Virus record (IMG/VR): IMGVR_UViG_3300017958_000024
Location: 1-38,506 of that record
Origin: a virus
Reading direction: 5' to 3' (one strand)
Length of the DNA stretch: 38,506 nt
Positions within the stretch are counted from its first letter, which is position 1, and each line of letters starts with the position of its first letter. A program made the position numbers and the translations under genes. Positions 1 to 6,487 of this stretch are shown piece after piece. The notes under the pieces are model-generated. The model was not told where the DNA came from and ran no database searches. It was given only the letters and a program-made list of their open reading frames with translations.

Positions 1-16
1 GATAAAGGTTGCGATC

Positions 17-33
17 CATATCTAACAGATATG
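17..33 (+). promoter_or_regulatory. Perfect 7-bp hairpin upstream of the first gene
   Basis: CATATCT (17-23) pairs exactly with AGATATG (27-33) around a 3-base loop. It lies about 38 bases before the first start codon. It has no T-tract, so it is not an intrinsic terminator. It could be a 5'-UTR stabilising hairpin or a protein-binding palindrome. Nothing more can be read from it. Confidence 0.4.
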
Positions 34-70
34 CACATTCAGTTTAAACCGAGAAAGGAGGAAATTTAAA

Positions 71-373
71 ATGAAAAAGATTATCGCATTAGCATTAGTA
101 TTAAACGCAACAACAGCATTCGCATTTTTTAATGACGGACAGTCAGCAGGCAATGGCGCTGGCAATGCAAACGGAGAAGTAGTAGGTAACGGCAACGCAG
201 AAGGTGAAGCAACATTCACTATGAGCTTCTCAGGTAAAGGTCGTACAGCAGGTGACTTTGCTGGCAACGGCAACACTTCGGGTAACTTTGCCGCACAAGG
301 TGACGGTCGTGATGTATATCGCCCACCATACTACGGTAACCCAAACTACGTTTTTCCTGCAGAGAAAAAATAA
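71..373 (+). CDS. Small secreted Gly/Asn-rich protein
   Basis: A 100-residue protein of unknown function, probably exported. Residues 1-19 form a clear Sec signal peptide: a KK N-terminus, a hydrophobic core IIALALVL, then TTAFA before the likely cleavage site. The mature part is low in complexity, with repeated GNGN/GNAN units (residues ~26-75), a central FTMSFSGKG segment and a Pro/Tyr-rich tail (RPPYYGNPNY). The start is certain, with a strong AAAGGAGG at 54-61, nine bases ahead of the ATG. The pattern of signal peptide, Gly/Asn repeats, an 'F-x-MSFSG' segment and a PYYG tail resembles, from memory, the small sulfur-globule-type proteins of sulfur-oxidising gammaproteobacteria. That likeness is weak and not proof. 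The protein stands apart from the structural array, because an independent promoter and RNA follow it, so it may be a host-derived moron or auxiliary gene. Confidence 0.8.
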   Translation: MKKIIALALVLNATTAFAFFNDGQSAGNGAGNANGEVVGNGNAEGEATFTMSFSGKGRTAGDFAGNGNTSGNFAAQGDGRDVYRPPYYGNPNYVFPAEKK

Positions 374-396
374 TTTAAAAAAATGTAAAAAAGTGG

Positions 397-424
397 TTGA
401 CATTTGTCTTAAAGATGTTATATT
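397..424 (+). promoter_or_regulatory. Sigma-70-like promoter for the structured RNA
   Basis: TTGACA at 397-402 is a perfect -35 box. TATATT at 419-424 is a good -10 box, 16 bases downstream. The expected start of transcription is near 431, exactly where the first hairpin of the RNA begins. This is a host-type vegetative promoter, unlike the ATAAATA late promoters used elsewhere in the window. It suggests that this RNA is made by unmodified host polymerase, perhaps early in infection. Confidence 0.7.
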
Positions 425-430
425 AATACT

Positions 431-678
431 ATAACAAGACGTTGTTATATGGGTTGGCGCTAATAATCCTGTTTCTAGAGAGGATAAGCGCACTTGTTAG
501 GGGTAGTGCCCGGCGTAGAGTTTGGAGACAAGCAGTGCGCTCACTGTCATACTAGACAGAGCAAGGTTCTAAGTGTTAACGATGAAAGGTATCTAGGCGC
601 TTAGTTGGAGGTAAACCCAAGTCCTTCACCCACCCTTAATTTTAAAGGCTCTATCATACTTACTGGTAGGGCCTTTTT
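431..678 (+). ncRNA. Structured non-coding RNA of ~250 nt, family unknown
   Basis: The 415 bases between the first gene and the next start codon hold no credible ORF but have all the parts of an RNA gene: a promoter ending at 424, dense secondary structure and an intrinsic terminator at 644-678. Stems visible by eye are: 430-437 with 442-449 (8 bp, 4-nt loop); 457-461 with 487-491 plus 466-470 with 481-485; 501-503 with 509-511; 539-541 with 560-562 continuing into 544-548 with 555-559 (loop ATACTA); and 569-573 with 600-604. The segment 488-494 (GCGCACT) is also perfectly complementary to 534-540 (AGTGCGC). This competes with the 457-491 stem, so two folds are possible. Local GC is higher than in the flanking genes. 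It does not match tRNA, tmRNA, 6S or RNase P by inspection. Marine phages carry several orphan RNA motifs (for example manA and wcaG), and it might belong to one of these. Confidence 0.65.
644..678 (+). terminator. Intrinsic terminator of the structured RNA
   Basis: AAAGGCTCTA (644-653) pairs with TAGGGCCTTT (667-676) over 10 bp with one G-T wobble and a 13-base loop. A run of five T begins inside the stem (674-678). This is a canonical rho-independent terminator. It separates the RNA from the late promoter at 687. Confidence 0.8.
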
Positions 679-686
679 CTATTTGT

Positions 687-695
687 GATAAATAC
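687..695 (+). promoter_or_regulatory. T4-type late promoter (GATAAATAC)
   Basis: GATAAATAC contains ATAAATA, the core of the T4 late-promoter box TATAAATA. It lies right after the terminator at 644-678 and about 95 bases before the gene at 789. The identical 9-mer occurs at 6145. It probably drives the first structural operon. The long leader (696-788) contains a small CCGC-AAG-GCGG hairpin. Confidence 0.65.
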
Positions 696-788
696 TTGTG
701 TCAGATAGTGTGCCGCAAGGCGGACTTATGCTGTACCCACAGCGTAGCGGCTAGAACCCGCATCGGACTTCTAATAAGGAGAAAACAA

Positions 789-1229
789 ATGGGAAGACCA
801 ATTAATAAAAGATATTTCGGAGTACCTACAGCAGGCGGCAACGAAATTAAAGTTCAATTTAATAATGGTAACGGTTCAGTTCCAGGTTACATTGTAAACC
901 AAAAAGGCTCAAAACGTTTTAATGTTTCAAACGCAGGTGGTACAGAAACCGGTTTGTGTAAACTAGTTGATAAAGCATCAGCTGATTTACTAGAAGGTGA
1001 AATGTCAATTGTTGTTGATGACGGTGGTACTGCACGTCAAGTTATTAAAATTTCAGGACGTATGGTAACAATGGACAACGGTTCTAAAATTAACTGGGAC
1101 TTCACAGGTACTGGTGATACAGTAGCAGTTGAAGAAGCAGGTACAGGCGTAGGCGCAGGTGTTGACGCAACTCTTGGTACAGCAGATGATACTCTAGACG
1201 GTGCTGACGATACTGAAGGTGACGGCTAA
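789..1229 (+). CDS. Virion structural protein with acidic tail
   Basis: A 146-residue protein. The reading frame stays open upstream to 696, but the start at 789 is chosen because AAGGAG stands seven bases ahead of it and the extension (Cys/Arg-rich) looks non-coding. The N-terminus MGRPINKRYFG, followed by a beta-rich body with GYIVNQKGSKRF, is familiar to me from uncharacterised structural proteins of marine T4-like phages. The last ~30 residues are almost only Gly, Thr, Asp and Glu (two ADDT units, ending EGDG) and are probably disordered. The gene is first in the late array, behind the late promoter at 687 and before a hairpin at 1239. Its function in the particle is unknown. Confidence 0.85.
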   Translation: MGRPINKRYFGVPTAGGNEIKVQFNNGNGSVPGYIVNQKGSKRFNVSNAGGTETGLCKLVDKASADLLEGEMSIVVDDGGTARQVIKISGRMVTMDNGSKINWDFTGTGDTVAVEEAGTGVGAGVDATLGTADDTLDGADDTEGDG

Positions 1230-1238
1230 TAAACGTTT

Positions 1239-1264
1239 AGTAGGGGAGCAATCCCCTACTTTAT
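1239..1264 (+). terminator. Hairpin after first structural gene, weak terminator
   Basis: AGTAGGGG (1239-1246) pairs perfectly with CCCCTACT (1253-1260) around AGCAAT, followed by TTATT. The stem is strong but the T-tract is short and interrupted. It may therefore be a partial terminator that lowers downstream expression, or a hairpin protecting the 3' end of the upstream message. The next gene's ribosome site (AAGGAA, ~1267) follows directly. Confidence 0.6.
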
Positions 1265-1277
1265 TAAGGAATTAAGA

Positions 1278-2273
1278 ATGTCAAAATTTGTAAATGTACC
1301 AAACGGTGATTATAAAATATCTGTCCAAGACGGCGGAGAAATCACGCTGAATACAGGATTTAATCAAGGAACTGTTTACATTACCGGCAATTTAGTAGTT
1401 CAAGGAGAAAGTACTGATCTACAAACAACAGAACTTATTGTTGAAGATAGAGTTATTGAATTAAACAAAGGCGACGACACAGCCGCAGGTATTCAAGGTA
1501 CAGATAGATTTTCTGGTATACGTATAAACAGAGGACAATTGCCAGATGCATATTTTGGCTATGACGAAGATACTTCTTCGTTTATAATGTACGACAATAA
1601 TAATTCATTAGTTGCATTAAGAACAGATGAAATATCAACAGGCGGCGGCGATCTTACATTTAACTTTGACGGAGGTAACGGCGTTGCACAAGTTGCTATA
1701 GGACAAAGTGCTAATGATTATGAAAAAAGAATTTTTGGATATGACTTGGCAGGAAATATAACAGGAACAGTTTTAGAACCTGACGGTATTCCAAACACAC
1801 AAGCTCTAGTTGATTGGGTTGATTATAACTTTGCAAACGTTTTCTTACGTCAGATCGGTGATGGTACAACTAGTGTAACTAGTATCACAATTGACGATGA
1901 AGAAAATACTGGAAATCCAAGTGTAATTACATTTTCAATTGATGCTGTTCCAGTTTCACAGCTATATGCAGATAGATGGGAATTTGATGAACTAAGATTT
2001 GTTGGAACACAAATTGAAACAACTACTAGTAATACTGATTTAGTATTAAGTTCTTCAGGAACAGGTACTGTAAGAATTAATGATACTTTAGAAATTTCAA
2101 ACGATCCAGATCCTATTGCATTAGATTCAGTAATTACTCCTACAAGTAGTATTAAAATAATGTCAAGAGAACCGTCAACTGGCAAATCAGGATTGTTTTT
2201 CGTTAACAAAAACAATGATAGAGATGAAATAATAAGTAAAAATAGATCATTGCTGTTTAGCATGATATTTTAA
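1278..2273 (+). CDS. Phage tail-fibre/baseplate structural protein
   Basis: A 331-residue beta-rich virion protein. Residues ~30-65 hold the string VYITGNLVVQG followed by TTELIVEDRVIELNKG, a segment recurrent in T4-like marine phage fibre proteins. Further on, NTDLVLSSSGTGTVRIND (about residues 250-270) is the same short motif that recurs in the beta-helix fibres at 3554 and 6448 (for example NTDLILSANGTGEVVIDD). That motif suggests a common building block for trimeric fibre shafts. The start has AAGGAA seven bases upstream. The gene is spaced nine bases from the next and is probably co-transcribed with 2283 and 2826. There are no catalytic motifs. Its exact position in the particle cannot be told from sequence. 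Confidence 0.85.
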   Translation: MSKFVNVPNGDYKISVQDGGEITLNTGFNQGTVYITGNLVVQGESTDLQTTELIVEDRVIELNKGDDTAAGIQGTDRFSGIRINRGQLPDAYFGYDEDTSSFIMYDNNNSLVALRTDEISTGGGDLTFNFDGGNGVAQVAIGQSANDYEKRIFGYDLAGNITGTVLEPDGIPNTQALVDWVDYNFANVFLRQIGDGTTSVTSITIDDEENTGNPSVITFSIDAVPVSQLYADRWEFDELRFVGTQIETTTSNTDLVLSSSGTGTVRINDTLEISNDPDPIALDSVITPTSSIKIMSREPSTGKSGLFFVNKNNDRDEIISKNRSLLFSMIF

Positions 2274-2282
2274 GGATTAAAA

Positions 2283-2822
2283 ATGGCTATAGTAAATGCA
2301 CAACTCAAAAACAACGAATATGTAAACATAATTGATCCATTAGGTGATAATGCTCTACCGTATACTGGCGCAGTACCTGAAGGAAAATCTTATGCAATTA
2401 CAAACATTCTAGTTTGTAATAACGGTGCAGCTACAGCACAATTTGATATGCACCTAGTACCACAAGGTGAAGAAATTGACAACTTCCAAACTAGAGTAAT
2501 AAACAATTTAGAATTACCAGCAGCAGAAACATTTACATTTGATAATGAAAAAATTATTTTACAAGAAGGTGATAGAATAGTATTTGCTGCACAACCTGCA
2601 ATTGTTCCAAACGATACTGTTGCAACAGATATTAAACGTGGCAGAGAATATGAAATACAAGCCGCAGGAACTAGTGATTTTACTACATTTGGTTCAGTTG
2701 ATAATAACCCTGGAACAACATTTGTTGCTTCACGCAACGGTGGAGTATCAGACGGAACTGGTACTGTAAAACTTTACGGATATACAAATTTAGCAGCAAC
2801 AGTAAGTTATTTGGAAGTATAA
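2283..2822 (+). CDS. Small virion structural protein with 'GTxDFT' module
   Basis: A 179-residue protein. Residues 1-115 look like a beta-sandwich (YAITNILVCNNGAA..., then a hydrophobic run IILQEGDRIVFAA) of the type seen in the short proteins at 9599 and 20302. Residues ~118-165 carry a module RGREYEIQAAGTSDFTTFG...GTGTVKLYGY that also occurs in the next gene (DGVEYKITSLGTTDFTLLG...GDGTVRLTGQ). The start follows AAGGAT. The gene ends three bases before the next start codon, so the two are translationally linked. Function in the particle is unknown; small decoration or connector proteins are plausible. Confidence 0.85.
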   Translation: MAIVNAQLKNNEYVNIIDPLGDNALPYTGAVPEGKSYAITNILVCNNGAATAQFDMHLVPQGEEIDNFQTRVINNLELPAAETFTFDNEKIILQEGDRIVFAAQPAIVPNDTVATDIKRGREYEIQAAGTSDFTTFGSVDNNPGTTFVASRNGGVSDGTGTVKLYGYTNLAATVSYLEV

Positions 2823-2825
2823 TAA

Positions 2826-3530
2826 ATGAGACTAATTAAACGCCAAACAACAAATCTAAGAAGTATTACTGGAAAAGGTGTACAATACGATATTGACAAT
2901 CAAGTTGTTGTTGATAGCGAACGTGCTATGGTTGTTCCAGTAGGTACAGAAGGGCAACGCCCAGGTGAAGCAGGCGTAATTACTGGCGCAACTAACGGAC
3001 AAATTAGATATAATACTACAACTAATGAACTTGAAGCATATCAAAACAGTGCATGGCGCAACATTAGATTCAAAGAACCAAACAGAAATCCTGGTATTCA
3101 CCAACAAACACCAGGAACAGGTGATGCAACTTCTACAATTTTTGGACCGTTAAACAGTAACGATCCAGATTACCCAACAGCACATGCTGCTGAACATGTA
3201 ATTGTTTTAATTGAAAATGTATTTCAACTTGCAACAACTAACTATACACTAATACAAAACCCACCTGCTTCTGACCCAGGTTCGGAAGCAATTGCAACAA
3301 CTATACAAGACGGTGTAGAATATAAAATTACATCTTTAGGAACAACTGACTTTACACTATTAGGTGCGGCAAGTAATACCGTAGATGTAGTGTTTACTGC
3401 TGATTTACAAGGCGGCGCAGTTGTACCTACAGGCGATGGAACTGTTAGACTTACTGGGCAATATGTAAGATTTAATTCTGCTGTTCCTTTAGGAAAAGAC
3501 GTAACAGTTATTCATAACTTTGACAAATAA
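2826..3530 (+). CDS. Virion structural protein with 'GTxDFT' module
   Basis: A 234-residue protein. The N-terminal ~80 residues contain VPVGTEGQRP...GQIRYNTTTNELEAYQNSAW, the short 'RYNT-x-E-x-Y-x-W' fibre motif also found near the C-termini of the fibres at 3554 and 6448. The middle (residues ~85-135) is a less typed linker, and residues ~160-215 carry the GTTDFT module shared with the gene at 2283. The ribosome site is weak (GGAAG about 12 bases upstream, inside the previous gene), which fits translational coupling. The stop codon overlaps the ATAAATA of the late promoter at 3527. Confidence 0.85.
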   Translation: MRLIKRQTTNLRSITGKGVQYDIDNQVVVDSERAMVVPVGTEGQRPGEAGVITGATNGQIRYNTTTNELEAYQNSAWRNIRFKEPNRNPGIHQQTPGTGDATSTIFGPLNSNDPDYPTAHAAEHVIVLIENVFQLATTNYTLIQNPPASDPGSEAIATTIQDGVEYKITSLGTTDFTLLGAASNTVDVVFTADLQGGAVVPTGDGTVRLTGQYVRFNSAVPLGKDVTVIHNFDK

Positions 3531-3534
3531 ATAC
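3527..3534 (+). promoter_or_regulatory. T4-type late promoter inside an inverted repeat
   Basis: ATAAATAC overlaps the stop codon of the previous gene and stands 19 bases before the next ATG. It sits in the loop of an inverted repeat (TTGACA 3520-3525, TGTCAA 3537-3542). It probably initiates a separate transcript for the beta-helix fibre at 3554. Confidence 0.6.
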
Positions 3535-3553
3535 ATTGTCAAGGGAGTAAGAA

Positions 3554-6133
3554 ATGCCTGAACCAAAAAACGGCCGTATAGGCGGTGGCGTACTTAAAGA
3601 TAATCTACTACGCCAAGGAGTTGATTTAAAATTTTACAATTCTAACAACCTACAGTCTGTAGGTAATCCTGTCATACACCTTGATGTTAACAATTCTAAA
3701 ATTGGTTTTAATTTAGAAAATCCAAACTTTGAAGTAGAAACTCCTACTAGCATTAGAACAACAAACTTATTACTAGATACATATGCAACTATAGATCAAT
3801 GGACTATTGATACTAGCAGAATATATCAAGGTAACGGAGATATTAATTTAAGTGCAGCATCAAATATTTTTGCTACAGCAATTTCTACTAATGATATAAA
3901 AATTGATTTCAATACTATTAGTACAACAACTCCTAATACAAATTTAGAATTACGTCCAGACGGCAATGGAACTTTGAATATTCATAGTAATTGGAATATT
4001 ACTGGAGATTTACACGCTACTGGAGATATTACATTCCAAGGAAATATTACATTAGGTGACAGTGACGAAGATAGTATAGATTTTAATGCTGATATTCAAA
4101 GCCACATTGTTCCTGATGTAGACAATGTTTCTAATCTAGGATCGCAATTAAAAAATTGGGGAACTATACATACTCATACAGTTAACCCTCAAAATATTGT
4201 TGTTAATCAACTAATTACATCTAACGATAATGCAAATATAGACAGACGCCAAGGAAACATTTATTACGTTAGTACACTAGGTGATGATACTAACGTTGGA
4301 GATCATCAACATGGTGCATTTCGTACATTAAAACATGCACTTGATGTAATGGATGCAAGTACACTAGGTCCAGTAACTATACACATTTATCCGGGCATTT
4401 ACGAAGAAGAATTTCCATTAGTTGTACCTGAAAATGTTTCAATTAGCGGCGAAGATTTAAGAAACGTTATAATTAAACCGACAAGTTCAACTAGTACTAA
4501 TAATGCATTTGAATTAACACACAACACTACTATAGAAAATATAACCGTTAAAGATTTTTATGCACCAGGATATGCATTTGTATTTCAAAACGGAGCAATT
4601 ATATCAGAAAGGTCTCCGTACATTAGAAACGTAACTGTAATTACACAAGGTAGTCTTACATACGCACCTGTAACAGATATTTACGATGCTGGTGATGCTA
4701 CAGGCGGCGTAATTACAGATACTTTTGACGGCGGAAGTGCTAGTACAGAAGTTACTAATCCGACAGATATACTAGATGGTCTCTTAGTAACTGCTGGTAC
4801 AGTTCCAGGTGGTGGCGCATATATTGACGGCGGCGTATTAGATAGTGCTACACTAGAAGGTAGTATGTTATTTCATAGCTGTACCTTTATTACACCAGGT
4901 GTCGATACAATTACAATGACAAATGGTGTAAGAGTAGAATGGTTAAACTCATTTACATACTTTGCAAATAGAGGATTTTATGCAACCCAAGGAGTTAACG
5001 GCTTAGGTAGTAATGGAACAAGATTTGGTGCAGAATTACGTTCAATTGGAAGTGCTAATATATATGGTAATTATGGTGCCGTAGCAAATGGCGTAGATAC
5101 ATTAATGTATCTAATAGGACATAACTTTGCATATATTGGTTCAGCATTAGATTCATCAAATGATAGTACATTGGTAATACATGAAAATGAAGCAGTTGAG
5201 TTAAACTCTGGAAAAATACATTATACGGCAACAGACGCTGACGGAACTTTTAAAGTAGGTGATACGTTTTATGTAGACTTTGAAACAGGTTCAACTAGTA
5301 TTGATGCTAACAATGTTGACTTTAGTGGCATAGGATCCATTATTGTTAGAAATGGAGTTGACAGAACCTTTATTGACGGGACAAAAGTAGACACAGGCAA
5401 TATAAGAATTTCTGGAAATACAATAACAACAATTGATGGAGATTTAAATTTAAGTCCTGTAACAGATGTTTTTAATACTGACAATAATCCAGGATTAGTT
5501 ATTAGTAGAGGGACAGATAACCAGCGTAACAATCTTGCAGGTGATATTAGATTTAATACAGATTCAAATTTATTTGAAGGATATTCAACAGGTAATTTAA
5601 GTTTTGGTGGCGTTTATTCTGCAGACAGATTAACTAGTGTAGATGCACACGACACTAACAATACTTTAATATTTAGAGTTGACGGTTCACAAGTAGGAAC
5701 TATTGATAGTGATAGTACAAACTTACACGGGTTATCATCAGGCGATATTCTTTTCGATAATAACTCTATTGTGACACTTTCTAATCAAGATTTAAATTTA
5801 GAAAGAGCAACACCTACAAATGCAGTAAGTGTATTTGATTTAAAAATACAAGGCGATTCTATTGAAAATCAAACTAACAATAAATTGATACTTGAAAATA
5901 CTGGCGCAGGTTATGTTAAGTTTGACGGAACATACGGTGTCGTTATACCACTCGGTCCTAGCACTAGCAGACGAGGAAATCCAGAAACTGGCGAAATTAG
6001 ATACAACACAGATGACAACCAACTAGAAACATGGGACGGATTTTCCTGGCAAAGAGCTGCTGGAGGTGGTGGCTCAGTTTCCGCAGACGACATTGACGAT
6101 TTAGTTACACTATATACTGTTATCCTTGGTTAA
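3554..6133 (+). CDS. Beta-helix tail fibre (pectin-lyase-like fold)
   Basis: An 859-residue fibre. The N-terminus (GRIGGGVLKDNLLRQGVDL..., residues ~6-60) is shared with the neighbouring fibre at 6266 and is probably the attachment module. Residues ~85-215 are short beta repeats (ATGDITFQGNITLGD...). From ~235, NIYYVSTLGDDTNVG starts a right-handed beta-helix with the typical sequence FRTLKHALDVMD, VTIHIYPGIYEEEFPLVVP, NVSISGEDLRNVIIKP, the start of many pectin-lyase-like domains. The C-terminal ~60 residues carry VVIPLGPSTSRRGNPETGEI, a YNTDDNQLETWDGFSW segment and a short hydrophobic tail, as in other fibres here. I see no obvious catalytic acids, so this may bind rather than degrade polysaccharide. 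The start has GGGAG seven bases upstream. Confidence 0.85.
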   Translation: MPEPKNGRIGGGVLKDNLLRQGVDLKFYNSNNLQSVGNPVIHLDVNNSKIGFNLENPNFEVETPTSIRTTNLLLDTYATIDQWTIDTSRIYQGNGDINLSAASNIFATAISTNDIKIDFNTISTTTPNTNLELRPDGNGTLNIHSNWNITGDLHATGDITFQGNITLGDSDEDSIDFNADIQSHIVPDVDNVSNLGSQLKNWGTIHTHTVNPQNIVVNQLITSNDNANIDRRQGNIYYVSTLGDDTNVGDHQHGAFRTLKHALDVMDASTLGPVTIHIYPGIYEEEFPLVVPENVSISGEDLRNVIIKPTSSTSTNNAFELTHNTTIENITVKDFYAPGYAFVFQNGAIISERSPYIRNVTVITQGSLTYAPVTDIYDAGDATGGVITDTFDGGSASTEVTNPTDILDGLLVTAGTVPGGGAYIDGGVLDSATLEGSMLFHSCTFITPGVDTITMTNGVRVEWLNSFTYFANRGFYATQGVNGLGSNGTRFGAELRSIGSANIYGNYGAVANGVDTLMYLIGHNFAYIGSALDSSNDSTLVIHENEAVELNSGKIHYTATDADGTFKVGDTFYVDFETGSTSIDANNVDFSGIGSIIVRNGVDRTFIDGTKVDTGNIRISGNTITTIDGDLNLSPVTDVFNTDNNPGLVISRGTDNQRNNLAGDIRFNTDSNLFEGYSTGNLSFGGVYSADRLTSVDAHDTNNTLIFRVDGSQVGTIDSDSTNLHGLSSGDILFDNNSIVTLSNQDLNLERATPTNAVSVFDLKIQGDSIENQTNNKLILENTGAGYVKFDGTYGVVIPLGPSTSRRGNPETGEIRYNTDDNQLETWDGFSWQRAAGGGGSVSADDIDDLVTLYTVILG

Positions 6134-6144
6134 TTAATATTTCT

Positions 6145-6153
6145 GATAAATAC
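6145..6153 (+). promoter_or_regulatory. T4-type late promoter (GATAAATAC)
   Basis: The same 9-mer as at 687. It is followed by a 112-base leader (6154-6265) that holds a GGTTAACC palindrome near 6193 and a GGAG ribosome site before the ATG at 6266. It probably drives 6266 through 14752, since no further late-promoter core precedes the genes at 9599, 9940 or 10334. Confidence 0.6.
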
Positions 6154-6265
6154 TATTAATGCAGCGTACGACCAATGCCTGCAGGGTCAAACTGTGGTTA
6201 ACCAGCAAAGAGCGCAAGCTGAGAATTTGGTTAGAGGGACAGGATCCCCGTGTTGAGGAGAAGAG

Positions 6266-6487
6266 ATGGCTATTGGTCGAATTAGTGGTCCGCTCTTAAA
6301 AGCTAACCTTCTGAGGGAAGGGGTTGATCTAGCTTTTGAGAACGACCTTTTATACTTAGATGTTAATAATGCCAGAGTTGGTATCAACAATGCTACGCCT
6401 CAACATGATTTAGACGTAAGTGGCACAACAAAAACAACTAATCTTAAGTTACAACAGAAGCAGACATTGCCCAAATTAATTTTTTAG
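6266..6487 (+). CDS. N-terminal part of beta-helix fibre, frameshifted
   Basis: A 73-residue frame. Its first ~60 residues (MAIGRISGPLLKANLLREGVDL..., LYLDVNNARVGINNATP) match the N-terminus of the fibre at 3554 (GRIGGGVLKDNLLRQGVDL..., IHLDVNNSKIGFN). After TTNLK at about 6448 the likeness stops and the frame runs into a TAG. The homologous continuation is in the -1 frame (see 6448-9594). Adding one G at 6448 (AAG-GTT in place of AAG-TT) would restore a single fibre of 1109 residues. The start is well supported by GAGGAG upstream and by homology. The likely explanation is a one-base deletion, either an assembly error or a real mutation. No clear -1 slippery heptamer is visible. Confidence 0.75.
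   Translation: MAIGRISGPLLKANLLREGVDLAFENDLLYLDVNNARVGINNATPQHDLDVSGTTKTTNLKLQQKQTLPKLIF

Noticed and set aside
430-680. tRNA, tmRNA, CRISPR or reverse-transcribed RNA in the non-coding gap
   Set aside because: No cloverleaf, no CCA end, no tag ORF, no repeated spacers and no reverse transcriptase in the window. It is kept as an orphan structured RNA.
696-788. N-terminal extension of the gene at 789
   Set aside because: The extension is Cys/Arg-rich and unlike the protein. AAGGAG precedes the ATG at 789, and a late promoter lies at 687.
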